Positions 1 to 10,152 are shown, numbered from the stretch's first letter. The stretch: 64,000 nucleotides of DNA from Butyrivibrio hungatei (GCF_900101605.1 NZ_FMUR01000005.1:62001-126000); one strand, 5' to 3'. Numbers and translations are program-made. Notes: generated by a model not told the origin, from the sequence alone.

Positions 1-515
1 ATCCTTACGAGCCGGCACCTCTCAAAGATCATGCGGGAAATGCCATTGGCCCGATGAAGGGTGAGGATTTCATTTATAATGTCGACAGCGAGATAAACAA
101 AAACAAGAAAGAGGAGATCACGCTGTACTTTGCCAATAAAACAGGCGATAAGCTTAAACGTGTATACAGATATGTTGTATATAACAGCAATATTTCCGAG
201 GAAAAATTAAGGCTTGAACAGTTGATAAACGGTCCCAACACAAATGATGCTTTTCCTACGATCAATAAGGAGACCAAGATCAACAGTGTGAATATCAAGG
301 ATAAAGTTTGCTTTATCGATTTTGATTCATCCTTCCTTACTCAGTCAAATAATGTTACCGTTCAGGCTGCGCTTTATTCTATAGTAAATACGGCAACCGA
401 GCTTCCCGGTGTTGACAGGGTTGTTATTTCGGTTGACGGAGATTCTTCGTTCACCTATATGGATTATAATATTTCGGGTGCATACGAAAGAAATGAGGAT
501 ATTATTTCAAGATAA
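1..515 (+). CDS. GerMN-domain protein, C-terminal part
   Basis: The frame is open from the left edge, so the N-terminus and any signal peptide lie outside the window. The visible part (about 170 residues) carries a GerMN-like domain: a beta strand (EITLYFANKTGDKL), the segment LEQLINGP, and VCFIDFDSSFL followed by a helix and a VVISVDG strand. GerMN domains occur in GerM spore-germination proteins and in bacterial lipoproteins at the cell surface, so an envelope location is likely but not shown here. The stop lies 14 bases before the comEC start, so the two may be cotranscribed. The exact role is unknown. Confidence 0.7.
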   Translation, partial: PYEPAPLKDHAGNAIGPMKGEDFIYNVDSEINKNKKEEITLYFANKTGDKLKRVYRYVVYNSNISEEKLRLEQLINGPNTNDAFPTINKETKINSVNIKDKVCFIDFDSSFLTQSNNVTVQAALYSIVNTATELPGVDRVVISVDGDSSFTYMDYNISGAYERNEDIISR

Positions 516-529
516 GGAGTTTTACATAA

Positions 530-2818
530 GTGAAAAGACCGTTATGTCCGGTTGCACTGGTCATTACGGCGATTGTCTTTATTTATCTTAGAATTTCTTT
601 TACAGATTATTTATATCAATTACCTGATGGTATAGATGGGAAAACGGGCTTTATTACCGGCGTTGTTGCACGGAAAGAAGCCCGCCCGGATCCATCCGGT
701 GATAGTCTTAACGTTATTTATGTGGTTCCACAGAATATCTCAATCGGAAAAATGAAATATGTAATGTGCAGTTTAAAAGAGGGAGATGACTATATTCCTT
801 CTATTGGCGAGCACGTAAAGATACGAGGGGAATTTACTTCTTTTAAAAAAGTAAGAAATCCCGGAGGATTTGACAGTCGCTTGTACTATGCGACCATGAA
901 GATTGCTTTCAGATTATTTGATGCGCAGGTTACGGAAACGGATGGAAAAAAAGATGTTCTGCGCGAAAAATTATATAATCTCAAGATGTTTTTCGAAAAG
1001 AATCTTGATAGTAATAAGGTGCTCACAGAGAGCGACTGCGCTGTGCTAAAAGCCATGATACTCGGCGATAAAGCCTATATGGATGATGATATAAAGGATA
1101 TGTATAAAAACAGCGGAATAATGCATATTCTTGCCGTTAGCGGACTGCACATTTCCATAATCGGAATGGGGCTTTACAAAGTACTCAGGAAGTGCAAGCT
1201 TAAGCCTTTATTCTATACAGTGATCCCGATAATCGTGATGTATCTGTACGGGGAAATGTGCGGTATCGGTTCATCTTCGTTCAGAGCGATATGTATGTTC
1301 ACGATGCGGCTTATTGCGCCGCTTGTGGGAAGAACATACGATATTTTATCGGGACTTGCGATGGCTGAGATACTTCTTATTCTGGACTGTCCGCTTTATT
1401 TATATAACAGCGGATTTTTATTTTCTTTTTGCGCGGTAATAGGTGTGACTGTGGTTCGCCCCGCTCTTGAAGATATGTTTGAGAAAAAGAAAAACGGAAA
1501 GCTCATGTTTTCCGGTGATGAAGATAATATTCTTTATAAAGGAAAGCAGTTCCTTCGCTCGGGATTTATATCCGGGATAGCGATAATGATATCCACTTTA
1601 CCGATATATATGGCATATTATTACACATATCCGCTGTTTTCTTTGATATCAAATATGATTATAATTCCCTTACTCAGTATACTGATGGGCGTAGGAATCC
1701 TGTGTCTTTTTGTGGTAGGGATAACAGGCTTTGTTCCGGGGATTATAGCGCATATAATTCTTCTTTTTTATAAAAATGTGTGCGGTGTTCAGACGTTACT
1801 GCCGGGAAACACACTCTATATCGGGCATGCGGGGACTCTTAAGATCGCATGTTATTGTCTGATCGTCTGTATCGGTCTCTTTTTCCCTAAATATTTATTT
1901 GGTAAAAGACGGCAAATTATGAATATTGAGAAGTACATAAGGATGGCGCTTATCCCGATAGCAACAGTTATTCTTGTATATAATCCCAAGCCTTCGCTGA
2001 CAATCTCGGCTCTGTATGTCGGGCAGGGCGACGGCATCGTGATTGAAGACGGAAGAGAGCGGATTCTCATAGACGGAGGAAGTACTTCGGAAAAGAAAGT
2101 CGGAAGGTATTCGATAATCCCTTATCTTAAGTACAGAGCAATCGGAAGTCTTGATGCGGCGGTTGTTACACATGAGGACAATGACCATATTTCGGGACTT
2201 TTGGAAATAATGGATGATATGGAAAAAGGCGGGATAAGGATAAAAAGGCTGATACTTCCCGATGTCTCGGAAAAATCAAGAGGTGATAACTACAGAGAAC
2301 TTGAGAAGAGAGCCGGGGAACTTGGCATTCCTGTTTCTTATATTTCGACGGGAGAGGAGATTACTGTTGGAAAAACAAAGTTTTTATGCATAAATCCGGA
2401 CAAGGGAATGACTACTGAGGGCGCAAATGCATATTCTACGGTTCTTCTTATGAGCTACGGAGAGTTCAAAGCTCTTTTAACGGGAGATGTGGAAGAAGAG
2501 GGGCAGGAGAATATCAAAGATCTGATAAGAAAAAATCCTAGGATTTTCAAAGATATTACGCTACTTAAGGTAGCACATCACGGGTCGAAGTATACGACTG
2601 ATGAAGAGTTCCTTGAACTAATAAGGCCAAAGATTGCGCTAATTAGCTGTGGGGAGAATAACAGATACGGACATCCTCACGAGGAAGTGCTTGAACGACT
2701 TGAAAATATTGGCTCGAAGATATACAGGACCGACGAATCCGGAGCGGTTATCTTCAGGATTAAAAATGACAGGATGGAAGCGGAGTGCTTTTTAAATCAA
2801 GGGAAGGAATTTCAATAA
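530..2818 (+). CDS. comEC: ComEC/Rec2-type DNA internalisation protein
   Basis: This polytopic membrane protein of 762 residues belongs to the competence channel family that moves single-stranded DNA across the membrane. The N-terminal third holds an OB-like region, the middle is a Competence domain with many hydrophobic helices (for example HILAVSGLHISIIG), and the C-terminal third is a metallo-beta-lactamase-like domain. In that domain VGQGDGIVIEDG, ILIDGG, THEDNDH and LKVAHHGSKYTT are the expected strand, metal-site and loop motifs. Length is typical of ComEC. The start is a GTG placed 9 bases after AAGGAG. A bidirectional hairpin follows. Natural competence itself cannot be inferred from this gene alone. 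Confidence 0.9.
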   Translation: MKRPLCPVALVITAIVFIYLRISFTDYLYQLPDGIDGKTGFITGVVARKEARPDPSGDSLNVIYVVPQNISIGKMKYVMCSLKEGDDYIPSIGEHVKIRGEFTSFKKVRNPGGFDSRLYYATMKIAFRLFDAQVTETDGKKDVLREKLYNLKMFFEKNLDSNKVLTESDCAVLKAMILGDKAYMDDDIKDMYKNSGIMHILAVSGLHISIIGMGLYKVLRKCKLKPLFYTVIPIIVMYLYGEMCGIGSSSFRAICMFTMRLIAPLVGRTYDILSGLAMAEILLILDCPLYLYNSGFLFSFCAVIGVTVVRPALEDMFEKKKNGKLMFSGDEDNILYKGKQFLRSGFISGIAIMISTLPIYMAYYYTYPLFSLISNMIIIPLLSILMGVGILCLFVVGITGFVPGIIAHIILLFYKNVCGVQTLLPGNTLYIGHAGTLKIACYCLIVCIGLFFPKYLFGKRRQIMNIEKYIRMALIPIATVILVYNPKPSLTISALYVGQGDGIVIEDGRERILIDGGSTSEKKVGRYSIIPYLKYRAIGSLDAAVVTHEDNDHISGLLEIMDDMEKGGIRIKRLILPDVSEKSRGDNYRELEKRAGELGIPVSYISTGEEITVGKTKFLCINPDKGMTTEGANAYSTVLLMSYGEFKALLTGDVEEEGQENIKDLIRKNPRIFKDITLLKVAHHGSKYTTDEEFLELIRPKIALISCGENNRYGHPHEEVLERLENIGSKIYRTDESGAVIFRIKNDRMEAECFLNQGKEFQ

Positions 2819-2841
2819 AAAAGCATTTTCTATAATATAAA

Positions 2842-2875
2842 AAGCTACAACCTCATTAGATAGAGGCTGTAGCTT
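2842..2875. terminator. Bidirectional hairpin terminator after comEC
   Basis: The arms AAGCTACAACCTC and GAGGCTGTAGCTT pair with one G-U step around a short loop. The hairpin sits between convergent genes (comEC and the DUF4234 protein). It has an A-rich flank on the left, giving a U-tract on the minus strand, and only a short T-rich flank on the right. Confidence 0.7.
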
Positions 2876-2912
2876 AATCGTTATGTTTATATATTTATGA
2901 AATATGCAGTAA

Positions 2913-3509
2913 TTATGCAATTCCGTTCATACGATTGTAACTTTCGCAAATGGCATTTGTATTTTTGATAATGAAGTACATAGCAACAAATGAACCTGCA
3001 CAAGCGAAAAGCAAACCGATAAGAATCCAAAGAAGTATTGTTGTACCGGTCTCTGTGATGTTGACACCGTATCTGGGGCCATTCTCGTGGAGTCTGTCAC
3101 CCAATGAGTAGTACCAGTAAACACCGTAAATTCCACATGTTACGATAGATAAAAGAATGAGCTTAAGGAGCCCTGCAGTCTCTTTTCCGTCTCCGGCACA
3201 TGCTACATTAACGTCTTTTGCAAGTGAGTGAATAAAGAATAATGAATAGATACCACATGTTACTAAGGATAAGAGGATATAAATAAGAAGGCTTCTGTCT
3301 GTCTTAAGAGGTACAGCGCCTATGTATGACTGATTGTTTCCGTTGAATGAATCCCCTACATAAGTGTTTGATACTTCCTGGCCGGCTGCATTATAAGTCT
3401 GTCCGGAAGTATTTGCGAAATCTGATGCCATTGACTCTACGGTTGTTCCGCATGCAGGGCATACTTTTGATCCCTCAGGTATTTCGTTCCCACAATTCTT
3501 ACAAAACAT
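2913..3509 (-). CDS. Zinc-ribbon DUF4234 membrane protein
   Basis: The protein has 198 residues. It starts with a four-cysteine zinc ribbon (CKNCGNEIPEGSKVCPACG), then a polar linker, then three or four hydrophobic segments with two repeated blocks ending in TCGIYSLFF and TCGIYGVYW. That repeat with following LAKDVN/LGDRLH segments is the DUF4234 pattern. It is an integral membrane protein of unknown function. The start is well placed after GGAGGAG on the minus strand. It lies 13 bases downstream of the DUF2752 gene and in the same direction, so the two probably form an operon. Confidence 0.8.
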   Translation of the reverse strand: MFCKNCGNEIPEGSKVCPACGTTVESMASDFANTSGQTYNAAGQEVSNTYVGDSFNGNNQSYIGAVPLKTDRSLLIYILLSLVTCGIYSLFFIHSLAKDVNVACAGDGKETAGLLKLILLSIVTCGIYGVYWYYSLGDRLHENGPRYGVNITETGTTILLWILIGLLFACAGSFVAMYFIIKNTNAICESYNRMNGIA

Positions 3510-3522
3510 AAAAATTCTCCTC

Positions 3523-3906
3523 CTAAAGTAAAGTTATTATTTTGTATATAGCACCGTGACGCGGCATACAGGTTACTACCGATCCGTCAGAGTACAACAT
3601 ACGAAAAACATACACGAGTAAGTATAAGGTAAAAGAAAAAAATATGGAAGCATTATATATTTTATGTGGAATATTTTTTTTGAAAATAACGATAAACGCA
3701 GCAGGGATAGGCATCCAGAAGAGTGGATGGAATCTGAACGCTGCGGCGACATCACCTTTAAGAAGAGCAAGCCATGCTCTCGTTGTACCGCATCCAAGGC
3801 AGGATACGCCGGTCAGATATTTTATCGGACATCCGATCCCGGTGATATGAAAAATAAAATATATTGCGAAGATAAAACCTGACACGACAAAAAGATCTTT
3901 TTTCAT
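3523..3906 (-). CDS. DUF2752 membrane protein
   Basis: This 127-residue membrane protein carries the DUF2752 core, CLGCGTTRAWLALL followed by AFRFHPLFW and a second hydrophobic stretch. The family is common in Firmicutes and its function is not known. I start it at the ATG preceded by GAGGTTGT rather than at an upstream in-frame ATG seven codons earlier, which lacks a good ribosome binding site. It is immediately upstream of the DUF4234 gene on the same strand; pairs of DUF2752 and zinc-ribbon membrane proteins are common in Clostridia. Confidence 0.8.
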   Translation of the reverse strand: MKKDLFVVSGFIFAIYFIFHITGIGCPIKYLTGVSCLGCGTTRAWLALLKGDVAAAFRFHPLFWMPIPAAFIVIFKKNIPHKIYNASIFFSFTLYLLVYVFRMLYSDGSVVTCMPRHGAIYKIITLL

Positions 3907-4048
3907 GACAACCTCACTTAAGCACAAATTATGATGCCTATATTATCTATACAGAGTTAGTTATACAATCACATCATTATAATGTCCATATATTAAGGTG
4001 AGTTTTTGATACATCTGTGGTAACATATTGAATGGAGTGTGATTATAT

Positions 4049-5089
4049 ATGGCAGTTAAAACATCGGATTTTCCTGTGAAACAAAGACAGATAAATGAAG
4101 ACGTAGCGAGCGGGAATTTTAAGCCTTGCTATTTATTATACGGGGATGAGGCTTATCTGAGACTCCAGAATAAGGACAAACTCATTAAGGCAATGGGGGT
4201 TGACGCTTCTTCGATGAATTTCACCAGATATGAAGGCGATGCCTGCAATCCGGCTGAGATAATCGATATGGCTGAGACAATGCCTTTTTTGTCGGATAGG
4301 AGAGTAATCCTTGTTGAGAACAGCGGCTTTTTTAAGAGCGGCTGTCCCGAACTTGCCGATTACTTGAAGAATCCTTCTGAGACTACATGTTTTATCTTTG
4401 TCGAAAAGGAAGTAGATAAGAGAAAAGATATTTTTAAAGCTGCCTCTAAGCTTGGACTTGATATCAGCTGCGATGAACAGAGCGAAGATACCTTGAGAAG
4501 GTGGATCGCGGGTAAACTCAAGGCTGAGGGGAAGACTATTTCTCCGCGTGCCCTTGCATTGTTTCTCGGACGCGTAGGAACGGATATGTCAAATATCAGC
4601 ACTGAGATAGAGAAGCTTGTCTGCTACTGCATTGACAGAAATGAGATCACTGATGAAGATGTTGAAACTGTATGTGCAAACTGGCTTACAGGACGTATCT
4701 TTGCCATGACGGATGCAATCGTTGAGAGAAAAAGGACTGTGGCGATAAATCTCTACTACGATCTTCTGGCACTTAAGGAGCCACCTGCAAAGATACTTGC
4801 TCTTATAACCAGGCAATTTAATCTTATGCTCCAGATAAAAGAGATGACCCAAAATCACAAGGATAAAGCGCAGATAGCGGCTGCCGTGGGGTTGGCACCG
4901 TTTCTTGTCGGTAAATACGTGGGATGGGCAGGCAATTATACGATTGAAGAGCTGAGAGATGCCCTTGAGTTGTGTGCTTCAAATGATGAAGCTGTTAAGA
5001 CCGGAAAACTTGATTATATTATCAGTGTCGAGATGGTCATAATAGGTTGCACCCGCGACAAACAACCGGACAACTGCTTTCCCAAATGA
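4049..5089 (+). CDS. holA: DNA polymerase III subunit delta
   Basis: This is the clamp-loader delta subunit, which opens the beta sliding clamp and works in the complex with DnaX and delta-prime. The 346-residue length fits the family. The N-terminal motif CYLLYGDEAYL, the segment ETMPFLSDRRVILVEN, the lid-like region VGTDMSNISTEIEKL and the C-terminal collar domain (ILALITRQFNLMLQIKEM and later LDYIISVEMVI) are all characteristic. The ATG follows GGAGTG by ten bases. In many Firmicutes holA follows comEC, as it does here apart from two inserted minus-strand genes. Confidence 0.92.
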   Translation: MAVKTSDFPVKQRQINEDVASGNFKPCYLLYGDEAYLRLQNKDKLIKAMGVDASSMNFTRYEGDACNPAEIIDMAETMPFLSDRRVILVENSGFFKSGCPELADYLKNPSETTCFIFVEKEVDKRKDIFKAASKLGLDISCDEQSEDTLRRWIAGKLKAEGKTISPRALALFLGRVGTDMSNISTEIEKLVCYCIDRNEITDEDVETVCANWLTGRIFAMTDAIVERKRTVAINLYYDLLALKEPPAKILALITRQFNLMLQIKEMTQNHKDKAQIAAAVGLAPFLVGKYVGWAGNYTIEELRDALELCASNDEAVKTGKLDYIISVEMVIIGCTRDKQPDNCFPK

Positions 5090-5155
5090 TATTTGAAAAA
5101 GAAGTGTTTTGGGCTTATACTTAATTTTGTTTACGCTTATAAGGGAGGATAGATT

Positions 5156-5908
5156 TTGGAAAGATCAGTACCAAAACCACAGGAGTTATACAGACATTTT
5201 AAGGGGAAAATGTATCAGATAGTCACTATTGCGACGCATTCCGAAACTAGGGAAAAAATGGTGGTCTATCAGGCTCTTTACGGTGATTATTCGGTTTATT
5301 GCAGACCACTTTCAATGTTTATGTCGGAAGTTGACAGGAATAAGTACCCCGATGTTAAACAGAGATACCGTTTTGAAGAGGTCACAAATGATGTGAATGA
5401 AGAGGAGACTCAGGGAGAAGAAGTTATTCAGGAAAATAAAGCTGTTCAGGATAACAAAGTGAATTTGGAAAAAGATATTACCAAAGACACGCAAAATGTA
5501 ATTAAACCTGAGAAAACTCCGGAAAATAAAAAAGCCGAAGATACGGTAAAGAACGAGAGAAATGAGGCAGGAAAGATGAGTGATGAGAAAAAAGTAACTT
5601 CAGCACCGAAGTTTAAAGTAGATACTTCTTACGAACGCTCTGAAGTTATGGAGAAGAGCATTGATGATGAGGCGCGCGATCTTAACCTTGATCCGCTTGT
5701 GATAAAATTTTTGGACGCAGACCTTGCTTCCGAAAAGAATGATATTTTGTGCAAGCTTCATCCGATAATTACTAACGATATGATTGATATAATGGCGATG
5801 TCGGTTGGCGTTGTCATTAACGAGGGGGATGTTGACGGCAGATACAACGATCTTAGAAACTGCCTTACAACGATGGAAAAATATGAAAGTACCAGATTAA
5901 GGAGTTAA
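5156..5908 (+). CDS. DUF1653 protein with long charged linker
   Basis: Residues 1-75 form a DUF1653 domain (LYRHFKGKMYQIVTIATHSETREKMVVYQ split over two strands, then DYSVYCRPLSMF). The family is small and beta-rich with no assigned reaction. Residues 78-160 are a Lys/Glu/Asn-rich low-complexity linker. The last 90 residues form a helical domain (DEARDLNLDPLVIKFLDAD, HPIITNDMIDIMAMSVG) that I do not recognise. The start is TTG, eight bases after AAGGGAGG. The gene is 7 bases upstream of the glycosyltransferase gene, which suggests cotranscription. Confidence 0.75.
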   Translation: MERSVPKPQELYRHFKGKMYQIVTIATHSETREKMVVYQALYGDYSVYCRPLSMFMSEVDRNKYPDVKQRYRFEEVTNDVNEEETQGEEVIQENKAVQDNKVNLEKDITKDTQNVIKPEKTPENKKAEDTVKNERNEAGKMSDEKKVTSAPKFKVDTSYERSEVMEKSIDDEARDLNLDPLVIKFLDADLASEKNDILCKLHPIITNDMIDIMAMSVGVVINEGDVDGRYNDLRNCLTTMEKYESTRLRS

Positions 5909-5915
5909 ATTTAGT

Positions 5916-6941
5916 ATGAAATTACTTTCAGTTGCGATTCCCTGCTACAATTCAGAAGGGTACATGGCTAAATGCATAGAGTCGCTGCTTGTTGGCGGTG
6001 AGGATGTAGAAATTTTAGTCGTTGATGACGGATCAAAGGATAGAACAGCGGAGATAGCCGATGAATATGCGGCAAAATATCCCACGATCGTAAAAGCAAT
6101 CCATAAGCCCAACGGCGGACACGGCAGTGCCGTAAATGCCGGACTTGAGAATGCTACAGGTCTTTTCTTCAAGGTAGTTGATTCGGATGACTGGGTAAAA
6201 GAGATTGCCTACAGAAAAATATTGTCGACACTTGCAGATCTTGCGGGCGGAGATACTCAGCTTGATCTTTTGATCAGCAATTTTGTATACAACAAAGTGG
6301 GCGAGAAGAGACATAAGGTTATGCGCTACAACACGATGTTTCCTGTTGAAGAGCTCTTTTCATGGAAAGACATAAAGAGAACTCCCAAGGGACACTATCT
6401 TCTCATGCATTCTGTAATATTCAGGACAAAGCTTTTAAAGCAGTGCGGATTAAAGCTTCCCGAGCACACATTCTATGTTGATAATATCTATGTGTTCAAT
6501 CCGCTTCCTTTTGTAAAGACGATGTACTACCTCGATGTAAATTTCTATTATTATTACATCGGGCGCGAGGATCAGTCCGTTAATCAGAAGATCATGCTCT
6601 CACGTATCGATCAGCAGATCAGAGTGAATAAGCTTATGATCGATTATTACGTTGAGAATATAGGAATGATCAAGTCGCAGCCTGAGAGATACAGATATAT
6701 GTTTAATTATCTGGAGATTATCACGGCGATTTCTTCGGTTCTTCTTATTACGGAAGATACAACGGAAAATCTTGCCAAGAGAAAAGATCTCTTAAACTAC
6801 ATCAAGGACAAGAATTACTGGTTATATGTAAGGATCAGATACAGTATTGAAGGCACATATATTTATTTGCCCGGAAAAGGCGGTAGAAAGATAACTTTGG
6901 CCGGATATAAATTATTACAGAAAATTTTTCACTTTAATTAA
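5916..6941 (+). CDS. Family 2 glycosyltransferase
   Basis: The protein has 341 residues with a GT-A fold at the N-terminus: SVAIPCYNSEGYM, VEILVVDDGSKDRTAEIA, NGGHGSAVNAGLENATG and the metal-binding KVVDSDDW. There is no long membrane anchor. The C-terminal half (FYVDNIYVFNPLPF, then YYYYIGREDQSVN) resembles family 2 enzymes that add sugars to surface polysaccharides or glycolipids. Acceptor and sugar donor cannot be predicted. It is followed within about 60 bases by a PAP2 membrane protein, so the pair may act on a lipid-linked substrate. Confidence 0.88.
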   Translation: MKLLSVAIPCYNSEGYMAKCIESLLVGGEDVEILVVDDGSKDRTAEIADEYAAKYPTIVKAIHKPNGGHGSAVNAGLENATGLFFKVVDSDDWVKEIAYRKILSTLADLAGGDTQLDLLISNFVYNKVGEKRHKVMRYNTMFPVEELFSWKDIKRTPKGHYLLMHSVIFRTKLLKQCGLKLPEHTFYVDNIYVFNPLPFVKTMYYLDVNFYYYYIGREDQSVNQKIMLSRIDQQIRVNKLMIDYYVENIGMIKSQPERYRYMFNYLEIITAISSVLLITEDTTENLAKRKDLLNYIKDKNYWLYVRIRYSIEGTYIYLPGKGGRKITLAGYKLLQKIFHFN

Positions 6942-7003
6942 TAACGATAAAGTGATAAAGTAGTTTGAGATACAGAAGTAGCAAATACACCTATGAGGAA
7001 ATT

Positions 7004-7714
7004 ATGAAAGATATATTCGAAAGACTTGTTGGAAAAAAGCCTGACAAGGGCTATTTAAAGAATGTATTCGGAATGGCAATGCCGCTTCTTATGTATGGTG
7101 CTTTGTATATTACCTGGTTCTCAATAATAGAGAAACACAGATTTTCACACTATGCCGTTATACATACGGCGCTTGATGACAGGATTCCATTTATAGAAGC
7201 GTTTATTGTTCCGTATTATTTATGGTTCTTTTACGTATCACTTACGCTGGTTTTCTTTATACTGACGTTGGAAGTGGAGGATTATTACAAGAACTTCTTT
7301 TTCCTGACTACGGGAATGACATTGTTCCTTGTAATATCGACTCTTTTTCCGAATGTACAGCACTTAAGGCCGGCTGTTATGCCAAGGGATAATATTTTTA
7401 CCGCGCTTGTGCAGATCATATACAGCAAAGATACGTCGGCAAACCTTTGGCCGAGTATTCATGTATATAACTCAATCGGAACCATGATTGCTGTCCGAAA
7501 AAGTAAGAAATTTAATAAGAGATTAAAGATCTCAAGTGACATTTTGGGAACACTTATTATTCTTTCAACCATGTTCGTGAAGCAGCATTCGGTTTATGAT
7601 GTTGCGACCGCGATCTTGATGGCTGTTATCTTCTATATTTTCTATTACCGCACATCGGCAATGGAGAATTTCTGCAAAAGAAAAGAAGAGAAGCTTGCTT
7701 TCAGATATGAATAA
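7004..7714 (+). CDS. PAP2-family membrane phosphatase
   Basis: The protein has about 236 residues with five or six hydrophobic segments. The PAP2 signature appears as LWPSIHVYNSIGTMIA and KQHSVYDVATAILM, giving the catalytic histidines; the family dephosphorylates lipid phosphates such as undecaprenyl pyrophosphate or phosphatidate. The first KXXXXXXRP motif is not obvious: RPAVMPRDN is the nearest candidate. I chose the ATG preceded by GAGGAAAT. An in-frame TTG at 6965 is possible but has no clear ribosome binding site. A strong hairpin terminator follows the stop. Confidence 0.8.
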   Translation: MKDIFERLVGKKPDKGYLKNVFGMAMPLLMYGALYITWFSIIEKHRFSHYAVIHTALDDRIPFIEAFIVPYYLWFFYVSLTLVFFILTLEVEDYYKNFFFLTTGMTLFLVISTLFPNVQHLRPAVMPRDNIFTALVQIIYSKDTSANLWPSIHVYNSIGTMIAVRKSKKFNKRLKISSDILGTLIILSTMFVKQHSVYDVATAILMAVIFYIFYYRTSAMENFCKRKEEKLAFRYE

Positions 7715-7716
7715 AA

Positions 7717-7764
7717 AAATACTCCGTTTTACCTTGATTACTCGGTAAAAACGGAGTTTTTTGA
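7717..7764. terminator. Bidirectional terminator
   Basis: The stem ACTCCGTTTTACC / GGTAAAAACGGAGT is followed by TTTTTT on the plus strand and preceded by AAAAAA. It can end both the PAP2 gene and the convergent diacylglycerol-kinase-like gene. Confidence 0.85.
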
Positions 7765-7781
7765 TTCTTTTGACATAAAAA

Positions 7782-8750
7782 TTATGTCATCAACTTAAGT
7801 TTTTGCTTAAGACATTCCAGTGTTATATCGTCTGATTTTACCGATACCTCTCCGTCTGTGTGAACCCACATGGGAATGAGCGTCTTTATACGTATCTTTG
7901 AAGTTCTGTATTTGTACACACCCTTAAAGTAGTAGTGAAGTCCAAAGAAAGAGAACGGAAGAGCGAGCATCATCATGGCTCTTTTCATATCGCCTACAAT
8001 GCACAGGTCAAATTTTCCGTCGGTAAGCTTTGCTTTGGGAGCGAAGTTAAATCCGCCACCTTCGTAGCGGTGTATCATTGATGCGATAAATAAGAAATGC
8101 GTCAAATGCACCTGCTTACCGTTTTCAAATTCGATGTCACACGGTATCTTATCGGCTTTTATGAGCTGTTTTATCGCGATCATTCCGTAGGTCAGCTTTC
8201 CGAGACCTATTTTATTAAGGAAATTCTTTGTTCCGGATGAGAGAGCTTCTTCACATACGGCAGCATCAAATCCAATACCTGAGCTTACGCCGAAATATCT
8301 GACTTTATCGGGCGTTGTTTTACAAAGTCTGGATATGGGCTTTGTCATTGAGCCGTAGGTGAGCTTTCCTATATCAAGGGTTCTGATAACTTTTCCGTCT
8401 ATGATGCGCTCAAGAAGGTCGTCATATTCTTTCGGATAATTCAGATCTCTTGAGAAATCATTGCTTGAACCAAGAGGAACGTAGCCGACAATTACTTTTT
8501 CAAAATCGGTGATTCCGTTTATTGCTTCATTGAGGGTTCCGTCGCCGCCAAGTACGATCACTTTTATAGGAAAATCCTCTTTGTCTGCGGCTGCGATGAA
8601 CTGTGACATCAGTTTGGATGCGTGTCCCGGACCTTCGGTGAAGACGGGAGTGTATTCTATTCCCGCAGAGATAAATTTATATTCGAGTCCGGTCCAGATA
8701 TCTTTTCCTTTTCCGGATCTTGCCGATGGGTTGATTATACAGTAATACAT
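7782..8750 (-). CDS. Diacylglycerol/lipid kinase family protein
   Basis: The 322-residue protein belongs to the DagK/YegS/BmrU family of soluble lipid kinases. The start reads YYCIINPSARSGKG, followed by VIVLGGDGTLNEAINGI, the nucleotide-binding GGDGT motif, and GYVPLGSSNDFSRDL. The C-terminal part has GGGFNFAPKAKLTDGKFDLC and a terminal HTDGEV segment, both typical. The likely reaction is ATP-dependent phosphorylation of diacylglycerol or a related lipid at the inner membrane face. It is convergent with the PAP2 gene, a plausible opposing activity, though that link is inference. Confidence 0.88.
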   Translation of the reverse strand: MYYCIINPSARSGKGKDIWTGLEYKFISAGIEYTPVFTEGPGHASKLMSQFIAAADKEDFPIKVIVLGGDGTLNEAINGITDFEKVIVGYVPLGSSNDFSRDLNYPKEYDDLLERIIDGKVIRTLDIGKLTYGSMTKPISRLCKTTPDKVRYFGVSSGIGFDAAVCEEALSSGTKNFLNKIGLGKLTYGMIAIKQLIKADKIPCDIEFENGKQVHLTHFLFIASMIHRYEGGGFNFAPKAKLTDGKFDLCIVGDMKRAMMMLALPFSFFGLHYYFKGVYKYRTSKIRIKTLIPMWVHTDGEVSVKSDDITLECLKQKLKLMT

Positions 8751-8883
8751 ACGAGTCCTCTGTTAAAAAAATAATTAATCCCCAACATTATAGCATTTTT
8801 TTTGTATATATGGTACGATATGCAAGATGTTGCTTTAACACATTAAATTGTCGAATTTAACCTATTATTTCGGAGGAGTTGAA

Positions 8884-10122
8884 ATGTATTCATTGGATGA
8901 AGTCAGAAAGATTGATCCTGAGATCGCTTCATTGATTGAGGCGGAAGTAGAGCGCCAGAATAACCACATCGAGCTTATCGCATCAGAGAACTGGACAAGC
9001 AAGGCTGTTATGTCTGCAATGGGAAGCCCGCTTACAAATAAGTATGCAGAGGGATTACCTGGAAAAAGATATTACGGCGGATGTCACGTAGTTGATGAAG
9101 TTGAGAAGATTGCCATTGAGAGAGCAAAAGAGCTCTTCCACTGCGATTATGCAAATGTTCAGCCTCATTCAGGTGCACAGGCTAATCTTGCGGTTCAGTT
9201 TGCTCTTTTACAGCCCGGTGATACCATCATGGGTATGAATCTCAGCCAGGGCGGACATCTTACTCACGGAAGCCCGGCTAATATTTCAGGAACATATTTC
9301 AAGGTTGTTCCTTACGGAGTTGATGATAACGGAGTGCTTGACTACGAAGAGATGTACAAACTCGCTGTAGAGCACAAGCCCAAGCTTATTATTGCAGGTG
9401 CATCTGCATACTGCAGAACAATAGATTTCAAGAAGTTCAGAGAAGCTGCTGACGCATGCGGAGCAATCCTTATGGTTGATATGGCTCATATCGCAGGTCT
9501 TGTTGCTGCAGGCGTTCATCCAAGTCCTTTCCCTTATGCGGATGTTGTTACAACAACAACTCATAAGACACTCAGAGGACCCAGAGGAGGACTTATCCTT
9601 TGGAATCAGTCTGCTCAGGACAAGTTCAAGATTAACAAGGCTGTATTCCCCGGAATCCAGGGTGGCCCTCTTGAGCATGTTATCGCAGCTAAGGCTGTTT
9701 GCTTCAAGGAAGCTCTTTCTCCTGAATTTACAGAGTATGCAAAGAATGTTGTTGCAAATGCTAAGGCTCTTTGCGACGGACTTATGAAGAGAGGCGTTAA
9801 GATCGTATCAGGCGGTACAGACAACCACCTTATGCTTGTCGACCTCACAAACTTCGGCCTTACAGGTAAGGAAGTAGAGGCTTGGCTTGATGATGCTCAC
9901 ATCACAGCTAACAAAAATACTATCCCTAACGAACAGCAGTCACCTTTTGTAACAAGCGGAATCCGTCTCGGAACTCCTGCTGTAACAACAAGAGGAATGA
10001 ACACAGAAGATATGGATCAGATTGCTGAAGCCATCGCCGTTGTCATCAAGAACAAGGGTGAGAAGAACGATGAGGCTCGCGCTATCATCAAGAAGCTCAC
10101 AGATAAGTATCCGCTTGATTGA
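8884..10122 (+). CDS. glyA: Serine hydroxymethyltransferase
   Basis: This PLP enzyme interconverts serine and glycine and loads tetrahydrofolate with a one-carbon unit. The 412-residue length is normal. Key motifs are [53 protein letters not shown] and the PLP lysine in [16 protein letters not shown] start at the ATG after CGGAGGAG. An in-frame upstream start at 8848 would add 12 residues and lacks a ribosome binding site. The gene stands alone, with a strong terminator behind it. Confidence 0.96.
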   Translation: MYSLDEVRKIDPEIASLIEAEVERQNNHIELIASENWTSKAVMSAMGSPLTNKYAEGLPGKRYYGGCHVVDEVEKIAIERAKELFHCDYANVQPHSGAQANLAVQFALLQPGDTIMGMNLSQGGHLTHGSPANISGTYFKVVPYGVDDNGVLDYEEMYKLAVEHKPKLIIAGASAYCRTIDFKKFREAADACGAILMVDMAHIAGLVAAGVHPSPFPYADVVTTTTHKTLRGPRGGLILWNQSAQDKFKINKAVFPGIQGGPLEHVIAAKAVCFKEALSPEFTEYAKNVVANAKALCDGLMKRGVKIVSGGTDNHLMLVDLTNFGLTGKEVEAWLDDAHITANKNTIPNEQQSPFVTSGIRLGTPAVTTRGMNTEDMDQIAEAIAVVIKNKGEKNDEARAIIKKLTDKYPLD

Positions 10123-10152
10123 TACATACAGATAAGAATAAGATAAAGATTG